Below the pieces are notes generated by a model. It was not told the origin of the DNA. It did not search any database and saw only the letters and a list, made by a program, of their open reading frames with translations. Shown here piece by piece: positions 27,274-37,162 of a DNA stretch of 64,000 nucleotides. This stretch comes from Halomonas sp. GT. Its GTDB lineage: Bacteria > Pseudomonadota > Gammaproteobacteria > Pseudomonadales > Halomonadaceae. Location of the stretch: the NCBI RefSeq assembly GCF_002082565.1, contig NZ_CP020562.1:2666001-2730000 (forward strand). The letters run 5' to 3'. The position numbers and the translations under genes were made by a program. Within the stretch, counting starts at the first letter, position 1; each line of letters opens with the position of its first letter.

Positions 27274-28100
27274 ACGGCTACCTCTGCTTTGATATGGGGG
27301 TGTGATTCGTAGTCTTCGATATGAATGTCGTCAAAGGTGAAATCAAACAAATCAGTTACCTGGGGATTTAGCACCAAGCGTGGCGGCGTTTTAGGTGTGC
27401 GGCTCAACTGTTCCTGGGCTTGATCCAAGTGATTGCTATAAAGGTGGGCGTCGCCCAGTGTGTGTACAAACTCCCCGGGCTCTAAGCCTGTTACCTGGGC
27501 CACCATACTGAGCAGCAATGCATAGCTTGCAATATTAAACGGCACACCTAAAAAAATATCTGCACTGCGTTGGTAAAGCTGACACGATAAACGCCCATTG
27601 GCCACATAAAATTGAAATAAACAGTGGCAAGGCGGCAGTTTCATTTCATCAACTTGACCTGGATTCCAGGCCGACACAATCAGTCGCCGTGATTGAGGTG
27701 TGGTGCGAATTTGCTCTAACACGTTAGAAATCTGATCGACGCTACCGCCATTGGGATTCGGCCAACTGCGCCACTGATAACCATAGACCGGACCCAGATT
27801 ACCGTTTTCATCAGCCCAGTCGTCCCAGATGCGTACGCCATTCTCTTTGAGATACCCGATATTGGTATCTCCTTTTAGAAACCACAGCAGCTCATGAATA
27901 ATTGAGCGCAGGTGCAGCTTTTTAGTGGTTAGCAGCGGAAAACCACGAGAGAGGTCAAAACGCATCTGATGACCAAACACTGAGCGCGTACCAACGCCAG
28001 TGCGATCATTCCGGTCAACGCCTTGCTCCATCACGGTGCGCATTAGATCGAGATACGGCTGTTCAAGCGCTTCTTTTGGCGGGGGCGTTATTGCAGTCAC
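27270..28100 (-). CDS. thyA: Thymidylate synthase
   Basis: 276 residues, slightly longer than E. coli ThyA (264). It methylates dUMP to dTMP with methylene-tetrahydrofolate. Motifs: [33 protein letters not shown], the Arg of the phosphate site, the catalytic Cys in [34 protein letters not shown], and [14 protein letters not shown]. Adjacent lgt-thyA-folA is a common gammaproteobacterial order. Confidence 0.98.
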   Translation of the reverse strand: MTAITPPPKEALEQPYLDLMRTVMEQGVDRNDRTGVGTRSVFGHQMRFDLSRGFPLLTTKKLHLRSIIHELLWFLKGDTNIGYLKENGVRIWDDWADENGNLGPVYGYQWRSWPNPNGGSVDQISNVLEQIRTTPQSRRLIVSAWNPGQVDEMKLPPCHCLFQFYVANGRLSCQLYQRSADIFLGVPFNIASYALLLSMVAQVTGLEPGEFVHTLGDAHLYSNHLDQAQEQLSRTPKTPPRLVLNPQVTDLFDFTFDDIHIEDYESHPHIKAEVAV

Positions 28101-28175
28101 AGAAATTCCAGATTAAAAATCAATTTGGGTACATATTCTATACGCGTAAGCATCATGCGACCAGAAGCATTCCTG

Positions 28176-28194
28176 TGACCCTCACTCCTCACTT
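28176..28194 (-). repeat. GTGAGG heptamer repeat after lgt
   Basis: Two bases after the lgt TAG, reading with transcription: AAAGTGAGGAGTGAGGGTC. Two clear GTGAGGN units. Confidence 0.6.
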
Positions 28195-28195
28195 T

Positions 28196-28984
28196 CTACA
28201 CCTTGGCATCAATGGGTTGATTGCGGGACCAGACGATGAGAACAAGGCCTAACGCAATCATTGGGAGCGTAAGGAGCATACCCATGGTGAACCAGCCAAA
28301 GGCGAGATAACCGATGTGGGCATCAGGCATGCGTACAAATTCAACCATAAAGCGGAAGACGCCGTAACCTAACAAGAACAAGCCAGAGACAAATCCTCGG
28401 GCGCGCGGCTTGGCAGATACCCACCATAAAATAGCAAACAGCACGACACCTTCCAGAAAGGCTTCGTAAAGCGCTGAAGGGTGGCGTGGCTCTGGCCCCA
28501 TACCAGGGAAGGGCATGCCCCACGGTAGTGACGTCACCCGCCCGGGTAGCTCATGGTTGATGAAATTACCAATTCGCCCTGCACCTAAACCAATCGGTAC
28601 CAGCGGGGCAATGAAGTCCGCGAGGGTAAAAAAAGCTAGTTGTTTACGACGGGCAAATAACCATGCGGCAAGCAGTACGCCTAATAAACCACCATGAAAA
28701 CTCATGCCGCCATCCCATACGCGGAACACCCATAACGGGTCAGCCGTCCACTGTCCTAGTCCGTAAAACAGTGCGTATCCTAATCGCCCCCCCACCACCA
28801 CACCAATGGCGCAGTAAAAAAGCAAATCACCGATATCATCTTTCGTAAGCTCAATACGTGGCGCCCGTTTACACCCCAGCCACCATGCCGCAACAAACCC
28901 CACCACATACATTAAGCCGTACCAATGCACCTGCAACGGGCCAAGTGAAATCGCTACAGGGTCGATCGTTGGATAATTAATCAT
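28196..28984 (-). CDS. lgt: Prolipoprotein diacylglyceryl transferase
   Basis: 262 residues, seven membrane helices. It transfers diacylglycerol from phosphatidylglycerol to the lipobox Cys of prolipoproteins in the inner membrane. Motifs: the H-x-G-G in [15 protein letters not shown], the Lgt signature [18 protein letters not shown] containing the essential Arg, and [31 protein letters not shown] is the C-terminal conserved segment. Located between thyA and the TSUP gene. Confidence 0.97.
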   Translation of the reverse strand: MINYPTIDPVAISLGPLQVHWYGLMYVVGFVAAWWLGCKRAPRIELTKDDIGDLLFYCAIGVVVGGRLGYALFYGLGQWTADPLWVFRVWDGGMSFHGGLLGVLLAAWLFARRKQLAFFTLADFIAPLVPIGLGAGRIGNFINHELPGRVTSLPWGMPFPGMGPEPRHPSALYEAFLEGVVLFAILWWVSAKPRARGFVSGLFLLGYGVFRFMVEFVRMPDAHIGYLAFGWFTMGMLLTLPMIALGLVLIVWSRNQPIDAKV

Positions 28985-29035
28985 CGAGAATCTCTAAAGC
29001 AAACAGAAAGAAAACAGCAGTGTGGCATCAGTGAA

Positions 29036-29833
29036 TTACGCCAATATGAAGCGCAAACCCACCACGGCCAACAGCGTTGCAAATGAAAACCTAAGCACGT
29101 TGGCAGGGAGAATATGGGCCAAGCGTACGCCAAGCCGCGCAAAGGGAACGCTTGTTAGCACAATTCCAAGAAAGGCTGGCCACAGGATAAAGCCTGTCGC
29201 CCACTGGGGAAGAAGCGGATTCCCCCACCCTACAACAATAAACGTTAACGCCCCAACCGCCGCTATTGGTAAGCCACACGCCGCAGAGGTTCCCACCGCT
29301 TGGGTCATGCTTGCACCACACCGTGAAAGCCAAGGCACTGTCATTGTGCCTCCTCCGATACCAAACAGTGCTGATATGGCCCCCACTACGCCACCTGCAA
29401 TGGTCATAGAAACTTTTCCCGGTGGCGTACTGCCTGGCTTTGGCGAAAGGCCAACAATCATTTTGGTTGCCAACAGCAATACGAACACCCCGAATAATGT
29501 TCCCAAAACGGTGCCAGAAAGGTTGCCAGCAATAAATACACCCCCGATGGCTCCCAACATAAGTCCGGGCAACAACGCCATGAACCATGGCTTATGAATA
29601 CTGCCTTTCCGGTAGTGCCCTAATGCTGACGAAGCCCCTGTGATTACAATTGTTGCCAGGGAGGTGCCTACCGCAAGATGCATGATGATGTCAGGAGCAA
29701 CCCCTTGCAGGCCAAATGCAAAGACAAGCGCAGGCACAATGATTAAACCGCCCCCTACTCCAAACAAACCAGCCATGGTGCCTGCCACTGCGCCTAGCAA
29801 CAAATACCCTGCCAAAATACTTAATATTGTCAT
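29036..29833 (-). CDS. TSUP/TauE family sulfite or sulfonate exporter-like permease
   Basis: 265 residues with eight hydrophobic helices in two related halves, each starting with a Gly-rich motif: AGTMAGLFGVGGGLIIVPAL and VGAISALFGIGGGTMTVPWL. This is the TSUP (TauE/SafE/YfcA) pattern. Members export sulfoacetate, sulfite or other sulfur-containing organic anions. The substrate here is unknown. A TSUP gene between lgt and ptsP also occurs in Pseudomonas. Its start overlaps the stop of the receiver-domain gene by 4 bases. Confidence 0.85.
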   Translation of the reverse strand: MTILSILAGYLLLGAVAGTMAGLFGVGGGLIIVPALVFAFGLQGVAPDIIMHLAVGTSLATIVITGASSALGHYRKGSIHKPWFMALLPGLMLGAIGGVFIAGNLSGTVLGTLFGVFVLLLATKMIVGLSPKPGSTPPGKVSMTIAGGVVGAISALFGIGGGTMTVPWLSRCGASMTQAVGTSAACGLPIAAVGALTFIVVGWGNPLLPQWATGFILWPAFLGIVLTSVPFARLGVRLAHILPANVLRFSFATLLAVVGLRFILA

Positions 29834-30996
29834 TTATTTTGCACCTGACTATTCGCGACAGGAACCCATTTGCTAATCATGCTGAGCAGTGTTTCAGGTT
29901 TATAGGGCTTGGCTAGTACGTCATCCATTCCTGCGGCGTTATAAGCGCCATGACCAGCATTATCAACGTTCGCGGTGAGAGCAATCAAAACACTGCGCCG
30001 CTGACTGCCACTATGACGCTCAAAGTTTCGCCAGCGGCGTGCGGCTTCTAGCCCGTCTAAGGTTGGCATAAAAATATCCATAAACACGAGATCATAAAAA
30101 ACCGTTTGCTGGCAGTCTAAAGCCTGCTCACCACTACTGACGCCGTCTACCTGAAACCCCTGGGTTTCGAGCATTTGGCGCGCAAGCATTAAATTAACAG
30201 GGCCATCGTCAACTACCAAGATACGTAGTTTGCGCTCAGAAGCTGGAAGCGGCTGCTCATAAGCATCTGTTTCATTAGCACTTTGCTGAACAAAATTAGT
30301 AAGCAGTGCGCGTATATCCGCGAGTCGCTCTCGCACGTGAGTAATATTCTTGTGACATGTTTCTGAATTATCCATCTGTAACATATCGCTCAAATGATCA
30401 AACAGATTGTCGGCTTCGCGCTGAAGTAACGTTAGATAACCAGACTTCAAGCGTGACTCTTCCCGCGCACGGTCGCGCCCAGCAATGAGGTGCTTCAACT
30501 GTTTTTGCTGGTGATGAAGGTCATCAAGCAAGGTTTGATCGGGTCGGAATGGCCCGCTTGAAGTAGCTAGGTGCTGGACATCCTCACCTGCACGAATGAC
30601 GTCTGCTAACAGCTGATTGACCATTGCTAAGCGCTTAAGTGGTAGCTCCTCACCGATATCTTTCGCCTTTGAAGGAGCCTGCCCCGCTTTTCGATTAACC
30701 AATGTGGCGGCATGGCGCTCTAACTCAGCCAACTCTTGCATGAAACGGGTGTCTTTTTGCTTTGCGCGACTCTTAACCAGCATCAAAAAAACACCGACGT
30801 TCAAACAGCTGCCTAGTAGCAACGCGAGGGTCAACCACAGAGTGGTACTCCACGATGTTTGGCTGGGGGAGAGCCCCCAGACCACCAGCCCTACCAACAC
30901 ACAAAGCAGTACCAAGGCCGCCTGAATGAGTAAAAGAGGCCACAGAACAGGCCAGACAATCGCATTCCAGAAGTGCTCTCGCTGATAGCATTGCAT
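29830..30996 (-). CDS. Membrane-anchored response-regulator-like protein without kinase core
   Basis: 388 residues. Two membrane helices (about 13-40 and 51-76), then a long helical cytoplasmic region (about 80-250) and a C-terminal receiver domain (about 260-385): LRILVVDDGPVNLMLARQML, the phospho-acceptor Asp in DLVFMDIFMPTLDG, Thr in LIALTANVD and Lys in LAKPYKPETL. The helical region has no HisKA H-box and no HATPase N, G1 or G2 boxes, so it cannot phosphorylate itself. It looks like a hybrid kinase that has lost its catalytic core, or an anchored phosphate sink. Coupled to the downstream TSUP gene (ATGA overlap). Confidence 0.75.
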   Translation of the reverse strand: MQCYQREHFWNAIVWPVLWPLLLIQAALVLLCVLVGLVVWGLSPSQTSWSTTLWLTLALLLGSCLNVGVFLMLVKSRAKQKDTRFMQELAELERHAATLVNRKAGQAPSKAKDIGEELPLKRLAMVNQLLADVIRAGEDVQHLATSSGPFRPDQTLLDDLHHQQKQLKHLIAGRDRAREESRLKSGYLTLLQREADNLFDHLSDMLQMDNSETCHKNITHVRERLADIRALLTNFVQQSANETDAYEQPLPASERKLRILVVDDGPVNLMLARQMLETQGFQVDGVSSGEQALDCQQTVFYDLVFMDIFMPTLDGLEAARRWRNFERHSGSQRRSVLIALTANVDNAGHGAYNAAGMDDVLAKPYKPETLLSMISKWVPVANSQVQNK

Positions 30997-31163
30997 AGTG
31001 TGTGCGCCTTCCTAGGTGGCTTTTTAAACATTTCGCCTTAACATGTTGGCAGTCATAGCATGGCTGAGCATATTTATATTAATGTTAAGTGTATGTCTAC
31101 GCCTCAATACTGTCATGCCACACTGACTGATTGAGGTCCTGTTACTATTCGTGAGCCTTACTT

Positions 31164-31943
31164 ATGTGTTTAATCACCTTCTCTTGGTCCCCTGGCTCGT
31201 CAATACCATTACGCTTGGCAGGCAACCGAGATGAATTCCATCAGCGGCCTACTGCACCTCTTGCTCACTGGGGAGAACACACCGCCTTACTGGGAGGGCG
31301 CGACTTGGAAGCCGGGGGTACGTGGCTAGCCGCCAATTCACAAGGCGTTGTTGCAGCGCTGACCAATGTGCGTGACCCCGACCTGGTGACACCCACTAAC
31401 GCGCCGAGCCGAGGCGAACTTGTTGCTAGCGTTTTACAAAGTGACGATGTGGAAGCATGGCTTAAAACACAGGAGCGCACGACCGCACATCGTTATGCCG
31501 GATTTAATCTTTTGGTTGCGACACAACACCGCATGTGGCACCTGCACCGTGGCCGTCATGGGGTAGCGCTTAATAGCGTGCCCCCGGGAGTACATGGCTT
31601 GTCAAATGCAACCCTGAATACCCCCTGGCCAAAATTAAATCTGGTTCGCGCCGCCTTGTTAAATAGTAATGACGAACAGTGGCAGGCCGCGACGCAATTT
31701 GCGCTGCATAACCCTCAAACCGCACCTGATGAGCAGCTACCCGATACGGGTGTCGGCTTAACGCTGGAGCGCCAGCTCTCCTCCGCATTTATTGTTGGCG
31801 AACACTACGGCACTCGTGCAACCACTTGGCTAACGCTAAACAACCGGGGAGAAGTGGAGATAACCGAGCAGCGGTTTGGACCACTCGGTCGTTTTGAGGG
31901 AGAAACCACATTGATAGCACCACGCCCCCAGTCGCTATACTAG
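31164..31943 (+). CDS. NRDE/TANGO2 family protein
   Basis: 259 residues. It begins MCLITFSW and has the family motif LAGNRDEFHQRPTAPLAHW, then GGRDLEAGGTWLAANSQGVVAALTNVR and the C-terminal RATTWLTLNNRGEVEITEQRFGP. Cys2 is positioned like an Ntn-hydrolase nucleophile, but catalytic activity is unproven for most members. TANGO2 proteins have been linked to haem or acyl-CoA metabolism in eukaryotes. The bacterial role is unknown. It is transcribed alone, divergent from the receiver gene and convergent with ptsP (8-base gap). Confidence 0.88.
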   Translation: MCLITFSWSPGSSIPLRLAGNRDEFHQRPTAPLAHWGEHTALLGGRDLEAGGTWLAANSQGVVAALTNVRDPDLVTPTNAPSRGELVASVLQSDDVEAWLKTQERTTAHRYAGFNLLVATQHRMWHLHRGRHGVALNSVPPGVHGLSNATLNTPWPKLNLVRAALLNSNDEQWQAATQFALHNPQTAPDEQLPDTGVGLTLERQLSSAFIVGEHYGTRATTWLTLNNRGEVEITEQRFGPLGRFEGETTLIAPRPQSLY

Positions 31944-31951
31944 CCCCAGCA

Positions 31952-34231
31952 CTAATCTCGCGGCGGCATTAAGTGTGAAAGCTGCCACTCATCCATACGC
32001 TGATTAAGATGCTCATGTACTAATGCTGGAGTATCCAGATCCATGATCTCTTTAAGCAGCGTTTGTGCATCGTGCATCGGCACTCGGCGGATAGCGGCCC
32101 GCACTCTAGGCAGACTAGGAGCATTCATAGACAGGCTGGTGAATCCCATGGCCATTAATAGCAGCGCACCAGCAGGGTCACCCGCTAATTCCCCGCAAAG
32201 CGATATAGGCTTTTCTAGCCGAGTGGCATCCTGGGCGAGTTCTTGCAGCGCCCCCAGCAGCGCCGGGTGCAACGCATCGTACAGGCTAGATACGCGAGGA
32301 TTGTTACGATCCACCGCTAGCAAATATTGCGTAAGGTCGTTACTACCCACCGAGAAGAAATCGACCCGCTTCGCCAGCGCATCCATTTGATAAATAGTGG
32401 CAGGTACTTCAATCATAACGCCCACTTTAGGCCGTTTGACGTCAATACCTTCTTCGCCTAACTCTAAAATGGCACGATCCAGCAGACGAATCGCTTCATC
32501 CACCTCTTCCACATTGGTAATCATCGGGAAGAGCACATAGAGATTATTCAAGTCATGCGATGCTTTCAGCATCGCACGCAGCTGTACCATCAATACTTCT
32601 GGGTGATCGAGGGTTACCCGCATTCCCCGCCAACCCAAGAATGGATTAGCTTCTTCAATGGGAAAATAAGGCAGATCTTTATCGCCGCCGATATCCAGTG
32701 TTCGCATTACCACCGGCAATGGTGCAAAGCCTTCCAACTGCTCGCGGTACATGCGCATTTGTTCTTTTTCACCGGGAAAGCGCTCGGTAATCATAAACGG
32801 CACTTCGGTTCGATATAGGCCTACGCCGCCGATACGGCTTTTAAGCAACGCCGAAGCATCAACCGCTAGCCCAGTATTGACCATTAATGGCATGGCATGG
32901 CCATCTGGCGTTTCGCTGGGCAAGTCTTGTTCGTGCTCCAGTAGCTCGCTCAGCGCTGCTTCCTCAGCAATCAAGCTTTCGTAGCGAGTTCTTAGCTCTG
33001 GCGCTGGTCGCACAAACAGCCGCCCTCGGTGGCCATCAAGCACTACTGGCGCGCCGTTTAAACGTGGCAGCGGGAGATCCACCATCCCAAGCACCGTCGG
33101 AATACCCATGGCACGGGCGACAATAGCAACATGCGAGGTACTTGAACCGCGCACAGACACCAAGCCCTTTAGCTTGTCCCTTGGCACCTCTCCCAACATG
33201 GCAACGCTGATTTCATCGCCTACTAAAATGGCGTTTTCTGGGTAGGTTTCTGGGGTCGAAGGCGTGTCTTCTTGCAGATGAGCCAACACACGACGACCAA
33301 GATCACGAATATCCGCCGCTCGCTCACGCAAATAATCGTCGTCTACGCGTTCAAGGTATTGCACATGGCGGCGCACGACATCGGCTAACGCACCAGGTGC
33401 CCACTGCCCTTCACGAATACGCTTTTCCACTTCTTCAGAGAGCGCCGCTTCGCCAAGCATTTGCTGGTAAACGTCGAATAGCGCCAGCTCTTGGGAAGAA
33501 ATACGATTAACCAAGCGCTCTGCCGCTGCGCGGATTTCATCGCGTGTTTTGCCAATGGCTTCCTTTAGTCGTGCGACTTCATAGTCTTGATCGCTCGGAA
33601 TAAGATCAGGCACGCTGTTAAGATCAGCGGGCGGCGTGATCACCACCGCCTCCCCCATGGCCATTCCTGGGGAAGCAGCCACGCCTTTAAACATGGCTTG
33701 CCCACCCGGAAGCGCAGGGCGAGCAAGGTTGCCGGTAGCAAGCGCGTGAGCTAGCACGCCTGCCAACTGAGCAGCCATGGTGACGAGAAAAGCTTCATCT
33801 TCGTCGTCGTACTGACGTTTTTCAGCTTGCTGTACGACCAAAACGCCCAGCATGAGGCGCTGATGGATAATCGGCACCCCTAAGAAGCTTGAGTAACGCT
33901 CTTCGCCAGTTGCTTCAAAATAACGAAAGTGAGGATGACTCTGTGCATCTTCTAAATTAAGCGGCTCGCTGCGCTTAGCCACTAGACCTACCAAGCCTTC
34001 GCCAAGCGGAAGCACAACGCGACCAACTGCTTGCGTGCGCAGGCCAATTGTTTCCATCAATACGAGTGACTCAAGCTCCTTATCATATAAATAGAAGGAG
34101 CATACATCCGTCTGCATGGCCTTTCGTATGCGGCGTACCATCGTTGACAGCGCGGCGTCGAGGTTTCGAGCGCCATTCACTTCTTGAATGACGCGTCGCA
34201 GTACCTCAAGCATGGACGTTTTCCTATTCAC
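31952..34231 (-). CDS. ptsP: Phosphoenolpyruvate-protein phosphotransferase PtsP (EI-Ntr)
   Basis: 759 residues. An N-terminal GAF domain (about 18-160: MLEVLRRVIQEVNGARNLDAAL, DVCSFYLYDKE, GLVGLVAKRSEPLNLEDA) is followed by the EI core. The phosphorylated His lies in GSSTSHVAIVARAMGIP, and the C-terminal PEP-binding barrel has GGVGLYRTEVPFM, RTLDIGGDKDLPYF and FFSVGSNDLTQYLLAVDRNN. It starts the nitrogen-related phosphotransfer chain to NPr and EIIA-Ntr. It lies downstream of rppH on the same strand, as in E. coli and Pseudomonas. Confidence 0.97.
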   Translation of the reverse strand: MNRKTSMLEVLRRVIQEVNGARNLDAALSTMVRRIRKAMQTDVCSFYLYDKELESLVLMETIGLRTQAVGRVVLPLGEGLVGLVAKRSEPLNLEDAQSHPHFRYFEATGEERYSSFLGVPIIHQRLMLGVLVVQQAEKRQYDDEDEAFLVTMAAQLAGVLAHALATGNLARPALPGGQAMFKGVAASPGMAMGEAVVITPPADLNSVPDLIPSDQDYEVARLKEAIGKTRDEIRAAAERLVNRISSQELALFDVYQQMLGEAALSEEVEKRIREGQWAPGALADVVRRHVQYLERVDDDYLRERAADIRDLGRRVLAHLQEDTPSTPETYPENAILVGDEISVAMLGEVPRDKLKGLVSVRGSSTSHVAIVARAMGIPTVLGMVDLPLPRLNGAPVVLDGHRGRLFVRPAPELRTRYESLIAEEAALSELLEHEQDLPSETPDGHAMPLMVNTGLAVDASALLKSRIGGVGLYRTEVPFMITERFPGEKEQMRMYREQLEGFAPLPVVMRTLDIGGDKDLPYFPIEEANPFLGWRGMRVTLDHPEVLMVQLRAMLKASHDLNNLYVLFPMITNVEEVDEAIRLLDRAILELGEEGIDVKRPKVGVMIEVPATIYQMDALAKRVDFFSVGSNDLTQYLLAVDRNNPRVSSLYDALHPALLGALQELAQDATRLEKPISLCGELAGDPAGALLLMAMGFTSLSMNAPSLPRVRAAIRRVPMHDAQTLLKEIMDLDTPALVHEHLNQRMDEWQLSHLMPPRD

Positions 34232-34353
34232 TATTATTTGCCTCGCTGAGGGATTTTCGGCCAGCTGTCACTGCGTCCTTCGAAGCGTCGCCTTTGAACT
34301 GTTTCTTTTGAACAGTTTACCTAGAACAGCTTCCTGAAACAGTGGAGCGCACG

Positions 34354-34851
34354 TTACCCATCGTAATCTTGTTGCGCCAAACGCTGAACGCGAGGAGAAA
34401 GCTCCCGTAGCGCGCGTCGATATACCTCTCGTTTGAACGGCACCACTTGCCCTAGTGGGTACCAGTAACTTACCCACCGCCAACCATCAAACTCGGGTTT
34501 AGGCGTTGCCGTCATGCAGATTCGGTTTTCTTGGCAGCGAATCTTGAGTAAAAACCATTTCTGCTTTTGGCCGATACAAACCGGCCTTGAGTGGGTGCGT
34601 ATCATGCGTCGTGGCAGACGGTAGCGCAGCCATCCCCGGGTGCAGGCGACAATATCAACATCGTCGGCGGTTAGACCGATCTCCTCAAAAAGCTCACGAA
34701 AAAGCGCTTGATGTGGTGTTTCGTTAGCCTTGATGCCTCCCTGGGGAAACTGCCACGCGTTTTGCCCTACACGACGCGCCCAAAGCAGCTGCCCCTGGCT
34801 ATTGGCAATAATAATGCCAACATTGGGGCGAAAGCCGTCAGCGTCGATCAC
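34354..34851 (-). CDS. rppH: RNA 5'-pyrophosphohydrolase
   Basis: 165 residues from GTG at 34851. The longer frame begins GTG-ATG three codons upstream, but AAGGTG lies correctly spaced for 34851, and the resulting start (M)[14 protein letters not shown] matches E. coli RppH. It removes pyrophosphate from primary transcript 5' ends, triggering RNase E decay. The Nudix box is [22 protein letters not shown] (G-x5-E-x7-REUxEExGU). [11 protein letters not shown] and [11 protein letters not shown] are RppH-specific. It is 122 bases upstream of ptsP and divergent from the HAD gene. Confidence 0.96.
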   Translation of the reverse strand: MIDADGFRPNVGIIIANSQGQLLWARRVGQNAWQFPQGGIKANETPHQALFRELFEEIGLTADDVDIVACTRGWLRYRLPRRMIRTHSRPVCIGQKQKWFLLKIRCQENRICMTATPKPEFDGWRWVSYWYPLGQVVPFKREVYRRALRELSPRVQRLAQQDYDG

Positions 34852-35026
34852 GGACATCACCTTAATAAATTTTCAGTTGTCCCCATTTTTCCACAAGGGA
34901 GACAAGCGTATCAATACAATATAACGCTAAGTGGTTAAACCAAGGTGACTCTGCGATAATCCGCCGCTTTGCGAACCATCGCCAACGACCAATATTGACG
35001 ACTAACTTAACCATAAGGGGAGCGCC

Positions 35027-35683
35027 GTGAGTCTGGCTATTTTCGATTTGGATAATACGCTGATATCCATCGACAGCGATCATGCCTGGGGCGAGTTTTT
35101 GCTCGAACAGGGGGCCGTTGATCCAATTGCCTACCGCGAGGCCAATGAGCGCTTCATGGCGGACTACAATGCAGGCACGCTAGACATGGCGGCTTTTTTG
35201 GAAATGGCATTGAAGCCACTGGCTGAAAATACGCCGGAACAGTTGGCCGCTTGGCACCAGCAGTTTATGGCCAGCAAAATCGAGCCGAATATCTTGCCTA
35301 AAGCAGAAGAGCTATTGGCTCGACACCGCACAAAAGGCGATACGCTACTGATCATCACCGCCACTAATCGCTTTATTACTGCCCCCATCGCTAATCGTTT
35401 GGGCGTGGACGACTTGATTGCTGTTGACCCAGAAATAGTAGACGGCCGCTATACCGGTCGAGTGGCGGGCACTCCCAGCTACCGTGAAGGCAAAGTGACT
35501 CGTTTAAAGCAGTGGCTTGAGGGCCAAGAGTTCACCATGGACGGCGCATGGTTTTACAGCGACTCTCACAACGACCTTCCCCTCCTTGAACAAGTAGAGC
35601 ATCCGGTTGCTGTCGACCCCGACGACACCCTCCGCCAAATTGCTGAAGAACGCCAATGGCGCATTATGAGCCTGCGCGATTGA
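35027..35683 (+). CDS. HAD-IB family phosphatase (SerB/CicA-like)
   Basis: 218 residues. Start is GTG at 35027 with AAGGGGAG upstream. HAD motif I is AIFDLDNTLISIDSD, motif II includes LLIITATNRFITAP, Lys motif SYREGKVTRLKQWL and motif III WFYSDSHNDLPLLEQ. This is the IB subclass (helical cap between motifs I and II), which includes phosphoserine phosphatase and CicA. The substrate is not predictable. A HAD gene divergent from rppH is conserved in Pseudomonas. Confidence 0.9.
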   Translation: MSLAIFDLDNTLISIDSDHAWGEFLLEQGAVDPIAYREANERFMADYNAGTLDMAAFLEMALKPLAENTPEQLAAWHQQFMASKIEPNILPKAEELLARHRTKGDTLLIITATNRFITAPIANRLGVDDLIAVDPEIVDGRYTGRVAGTPSYREGKVTRLKQWLEGQEFTMDGAWFYSDSHNDLPLLEQVEHPVAVDPDDTLRQIAEERQWRIMSLRD

Positions 35684-35692
35684 GCCAACTGA

Positions 35693-35803
35693 TTCGCGGG
35701 TGCGCTGACGCTTACACGTGCTACAAACCCGTTAATTCAGTACGTTAACCGTAGCGCGTGGTAACGAATCTTGCGGGGAACGAGCAAATGAGGCACCCGC
35801 GAA
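35693..35803 (+). repeat. 111-bp palindromic dispersed element, copy 1
   Basis: Outer arms TTCGCGGGTGC (35693-35703) and GCACCCGCGAA (35793-35803) are perfect inverted repeats. Inside, CACGTGCTAC faces GTAGCGCGTG. A second copy in opposite orientation lies at 41338-41445. It is non-coding and lies between the convergent HAD and mdh genes. Confidence 0.85.
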
Positions 35804-35817
35804 CGGCGCAGCCGCCC
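35804..35817. repeat. GC hairpin motif, copy 2 (inverted)
   Basis: CGGCGCAGCCGCCC, inverse of the GGGCGGCTGCGCCG motif at 11120 and 52259. Directly abuts the 111-bp element. Confidence 0.45.
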
Positions 35818-35820
35818 AAT

Positions 35821-35854
35821 AAAAAACCCCGCAAGCACTATGATTGCGGGGTTT
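35821..35854 (-). terminator. mdh terminator
   Basis: AAACCCCGCAA (35824-35834) pairs perfectly with TTGCGGGGTTT (35844-35854). On the minus strand it is followed by six T. It lies 66 bases after the mdh stop and may also serve the convergent HAD gene. Confidence 0.93.
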
Positions 35855-35919
35855 GGTATTACTAGGCATTGTTCTTAAAACTGTTTTTAGAACAGTTCAA
35901 AGAACGCCAGCCAGCGTAC

Positions 35920-36894
35920 TTAGCCGAGCAGGTGCTCAACGGCCGCGCGCTCTTCACGCAGTTCTTTCTCGGTAGCCTGCATCTTCTCTTTGCTGAACGC
36001 GTCCAACTCAAAGCCTTGAACGATTTCATACTTGCCACCCTGACAACGCACTGGGTAGGAGTAGATGATACCTTCTTCAATGCCGTAGCTGCCGTCAGAC
36101 GGGATCGCCATGCTAACGATGCCATCGCAACCCAGCGCCCAATCACGCATGTGATCAATCGCTGACGATGCCGCAGATGCTGCAGAAGACGCGCCACGGG
36201 CTTTAATAATCGCCGCACCGCGCTGCTGTACTGTCGGGATAAAGTCGTTTTCGTACCAGTCACGCTCGACCAGATCGAAGGCGGCTTTGCCGTCTACTTT
36301 GCACTGCGCCAGATCAGGGTACTGAGTAGCACTGTGGTTGCCCCAGATAATCATGCTGTCAACGTCAGTAACGTGCTTGCCGGTTTTCTGAGCCAACTGT
36401 GTCAGCGCACGGTTGTGGTCCAAACGCGTCATCGCAGTGAACTGGCCTGCATCGAGGTCCGGCGCATTGCAAGAAGCAATCAATGCATTGGTGTTAGCCG
36501 GGTTACCGACAACGAGTACGCGCACATCACGGCTAGCGTGATCGTTCAGCGCTTTACCTTGTACAGAGAAGATCGCGGCGTTGGCTTCCAGCAGATCTTT
36601 ACGCTCCATACCCGGGCCACGCGGGCGTGCGCCTACCAGCAAGGCGAAATCGGCATCTTTGAAGGCAACGTTCGGATCATCAGTGGCAACGATGTCTTGT
36701 ACCAACGGGAAGGCACAGTCGTTCACTTCCATGACAACGCCATTCAGGGCGTCCATGGCCTGGGGAATTTCGAGAAGCTGGAGAATGACTGGCTGATCCG
36801 ACCCCAGCATATCGCCAGCGGCGATGCGGAAAATAAGAGAGTAGCTGATCTGGCCGGCACCGCCGGTAATCGCAATACGTACTGGATCTTTCAT
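35920..36894 (-). CDS. mdh: Malate dehydrogenase
   Basis: 324 residues. Two ATGs adjoin (36897 and 36894). The second is preferred because AAGGAG is 5 bases before it and the protein then begins [20 protein letters not shown]. It interconverts malate and oxaloacetate with NAD in the TCA cycle. Motifs: the Rossmann [28 protein letters not shown] with the substrate Arg pair, [19 protein letters not shown] with the catalytic Asp, and [13 protein letters not shown] with the catalytic His. It is the cytosolic-type (LDH-like clade 2) enzyme, not the E. coli mitochondrial-type Mdh. Confidence 0.97.
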   Translation of the reverse strand: MKDPVRIAITGGAGQISYSLIFRIAAGDMLGSDQPVILQLLEIPQAMDALNGVVMEVNDCAFPLVQDIVATDDPNVAFKDADFALLVGARPRGPGMERKDLLEANAAIFSVQGKALNDHASRDVRVLVVGNPANTNALIASCNAPDLDAGQFTAMTRLDHNRALTQLAQKTGKHVTDVDSMIIWGNHSATQYPDLAQCKVDGKAAFDLVERDWYENDFIPTVQQRGAAIIKARGASSAASAASSAIDHMRDWALGCDGIVSMAIPSDGSYGIEEGIIYSYPVRCQGGKYEIVQGFELDAFSKEKMQATEKELREERAAVEHLLG

Positions 36895-37162
36895 CATTGC
36901 TCCTTGATGGTTCGCCTAGTGTGGGTTCTCGCCTGAGAGTGGGACGACAGAACTCAAGACGCAAAGATGGTATGCCCAGATGTGCAAAAACTCAATCATA
37001 CATGAGACTACTACCCATTCTCTCAGCGGCTTGGTACTCGCTGCCAGACGTCAGTTGCGCTATGGTGTGTCGGTCACTAAGCCGTAACGCTTAGTATGAC
37101 TTACCCCTCAGCATGACTTACCTTGTGTGATTTTTTTGGGTTAATACGGATATAACTACCCC
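36895..37162. other. Divergent promoter region, mdh / RND operon
   Basis: 268 bases without a gene. On the plus strand TTACCT, 18 bases, then TAATAC lies just before the adaptor ATG at 37163 and would leave a very short leader without a Shine-Dalgarno sequence. No regulator gene or clear operator palindrome was found. GTATGACTTAC and GCATGACTTAC (about 37093-37121) form a near-direct repeat of 11 bases, spacing 17-18, that could be an operator. Confidence 0.4.

Noticed and set aside
29022..29597. 191-codon plus-strand open frame
   Set aside because: Exactly antisense to the TSUP permease, no ribosome-binding site and no family resemblance; a shadow of a real gene.
34297..35897. Two AACTGTT...AACAGTT hairpins (34297-34317 and 35879-35897)
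   Set aside because: Short A/T-rich stems near gene ends. Could easily be chance, and no third copy was found.
36334..36936. 200-codon plus-strand open frame
   Set aside because: Antisense to mdh, and the composition is that of reversed mdh codons.
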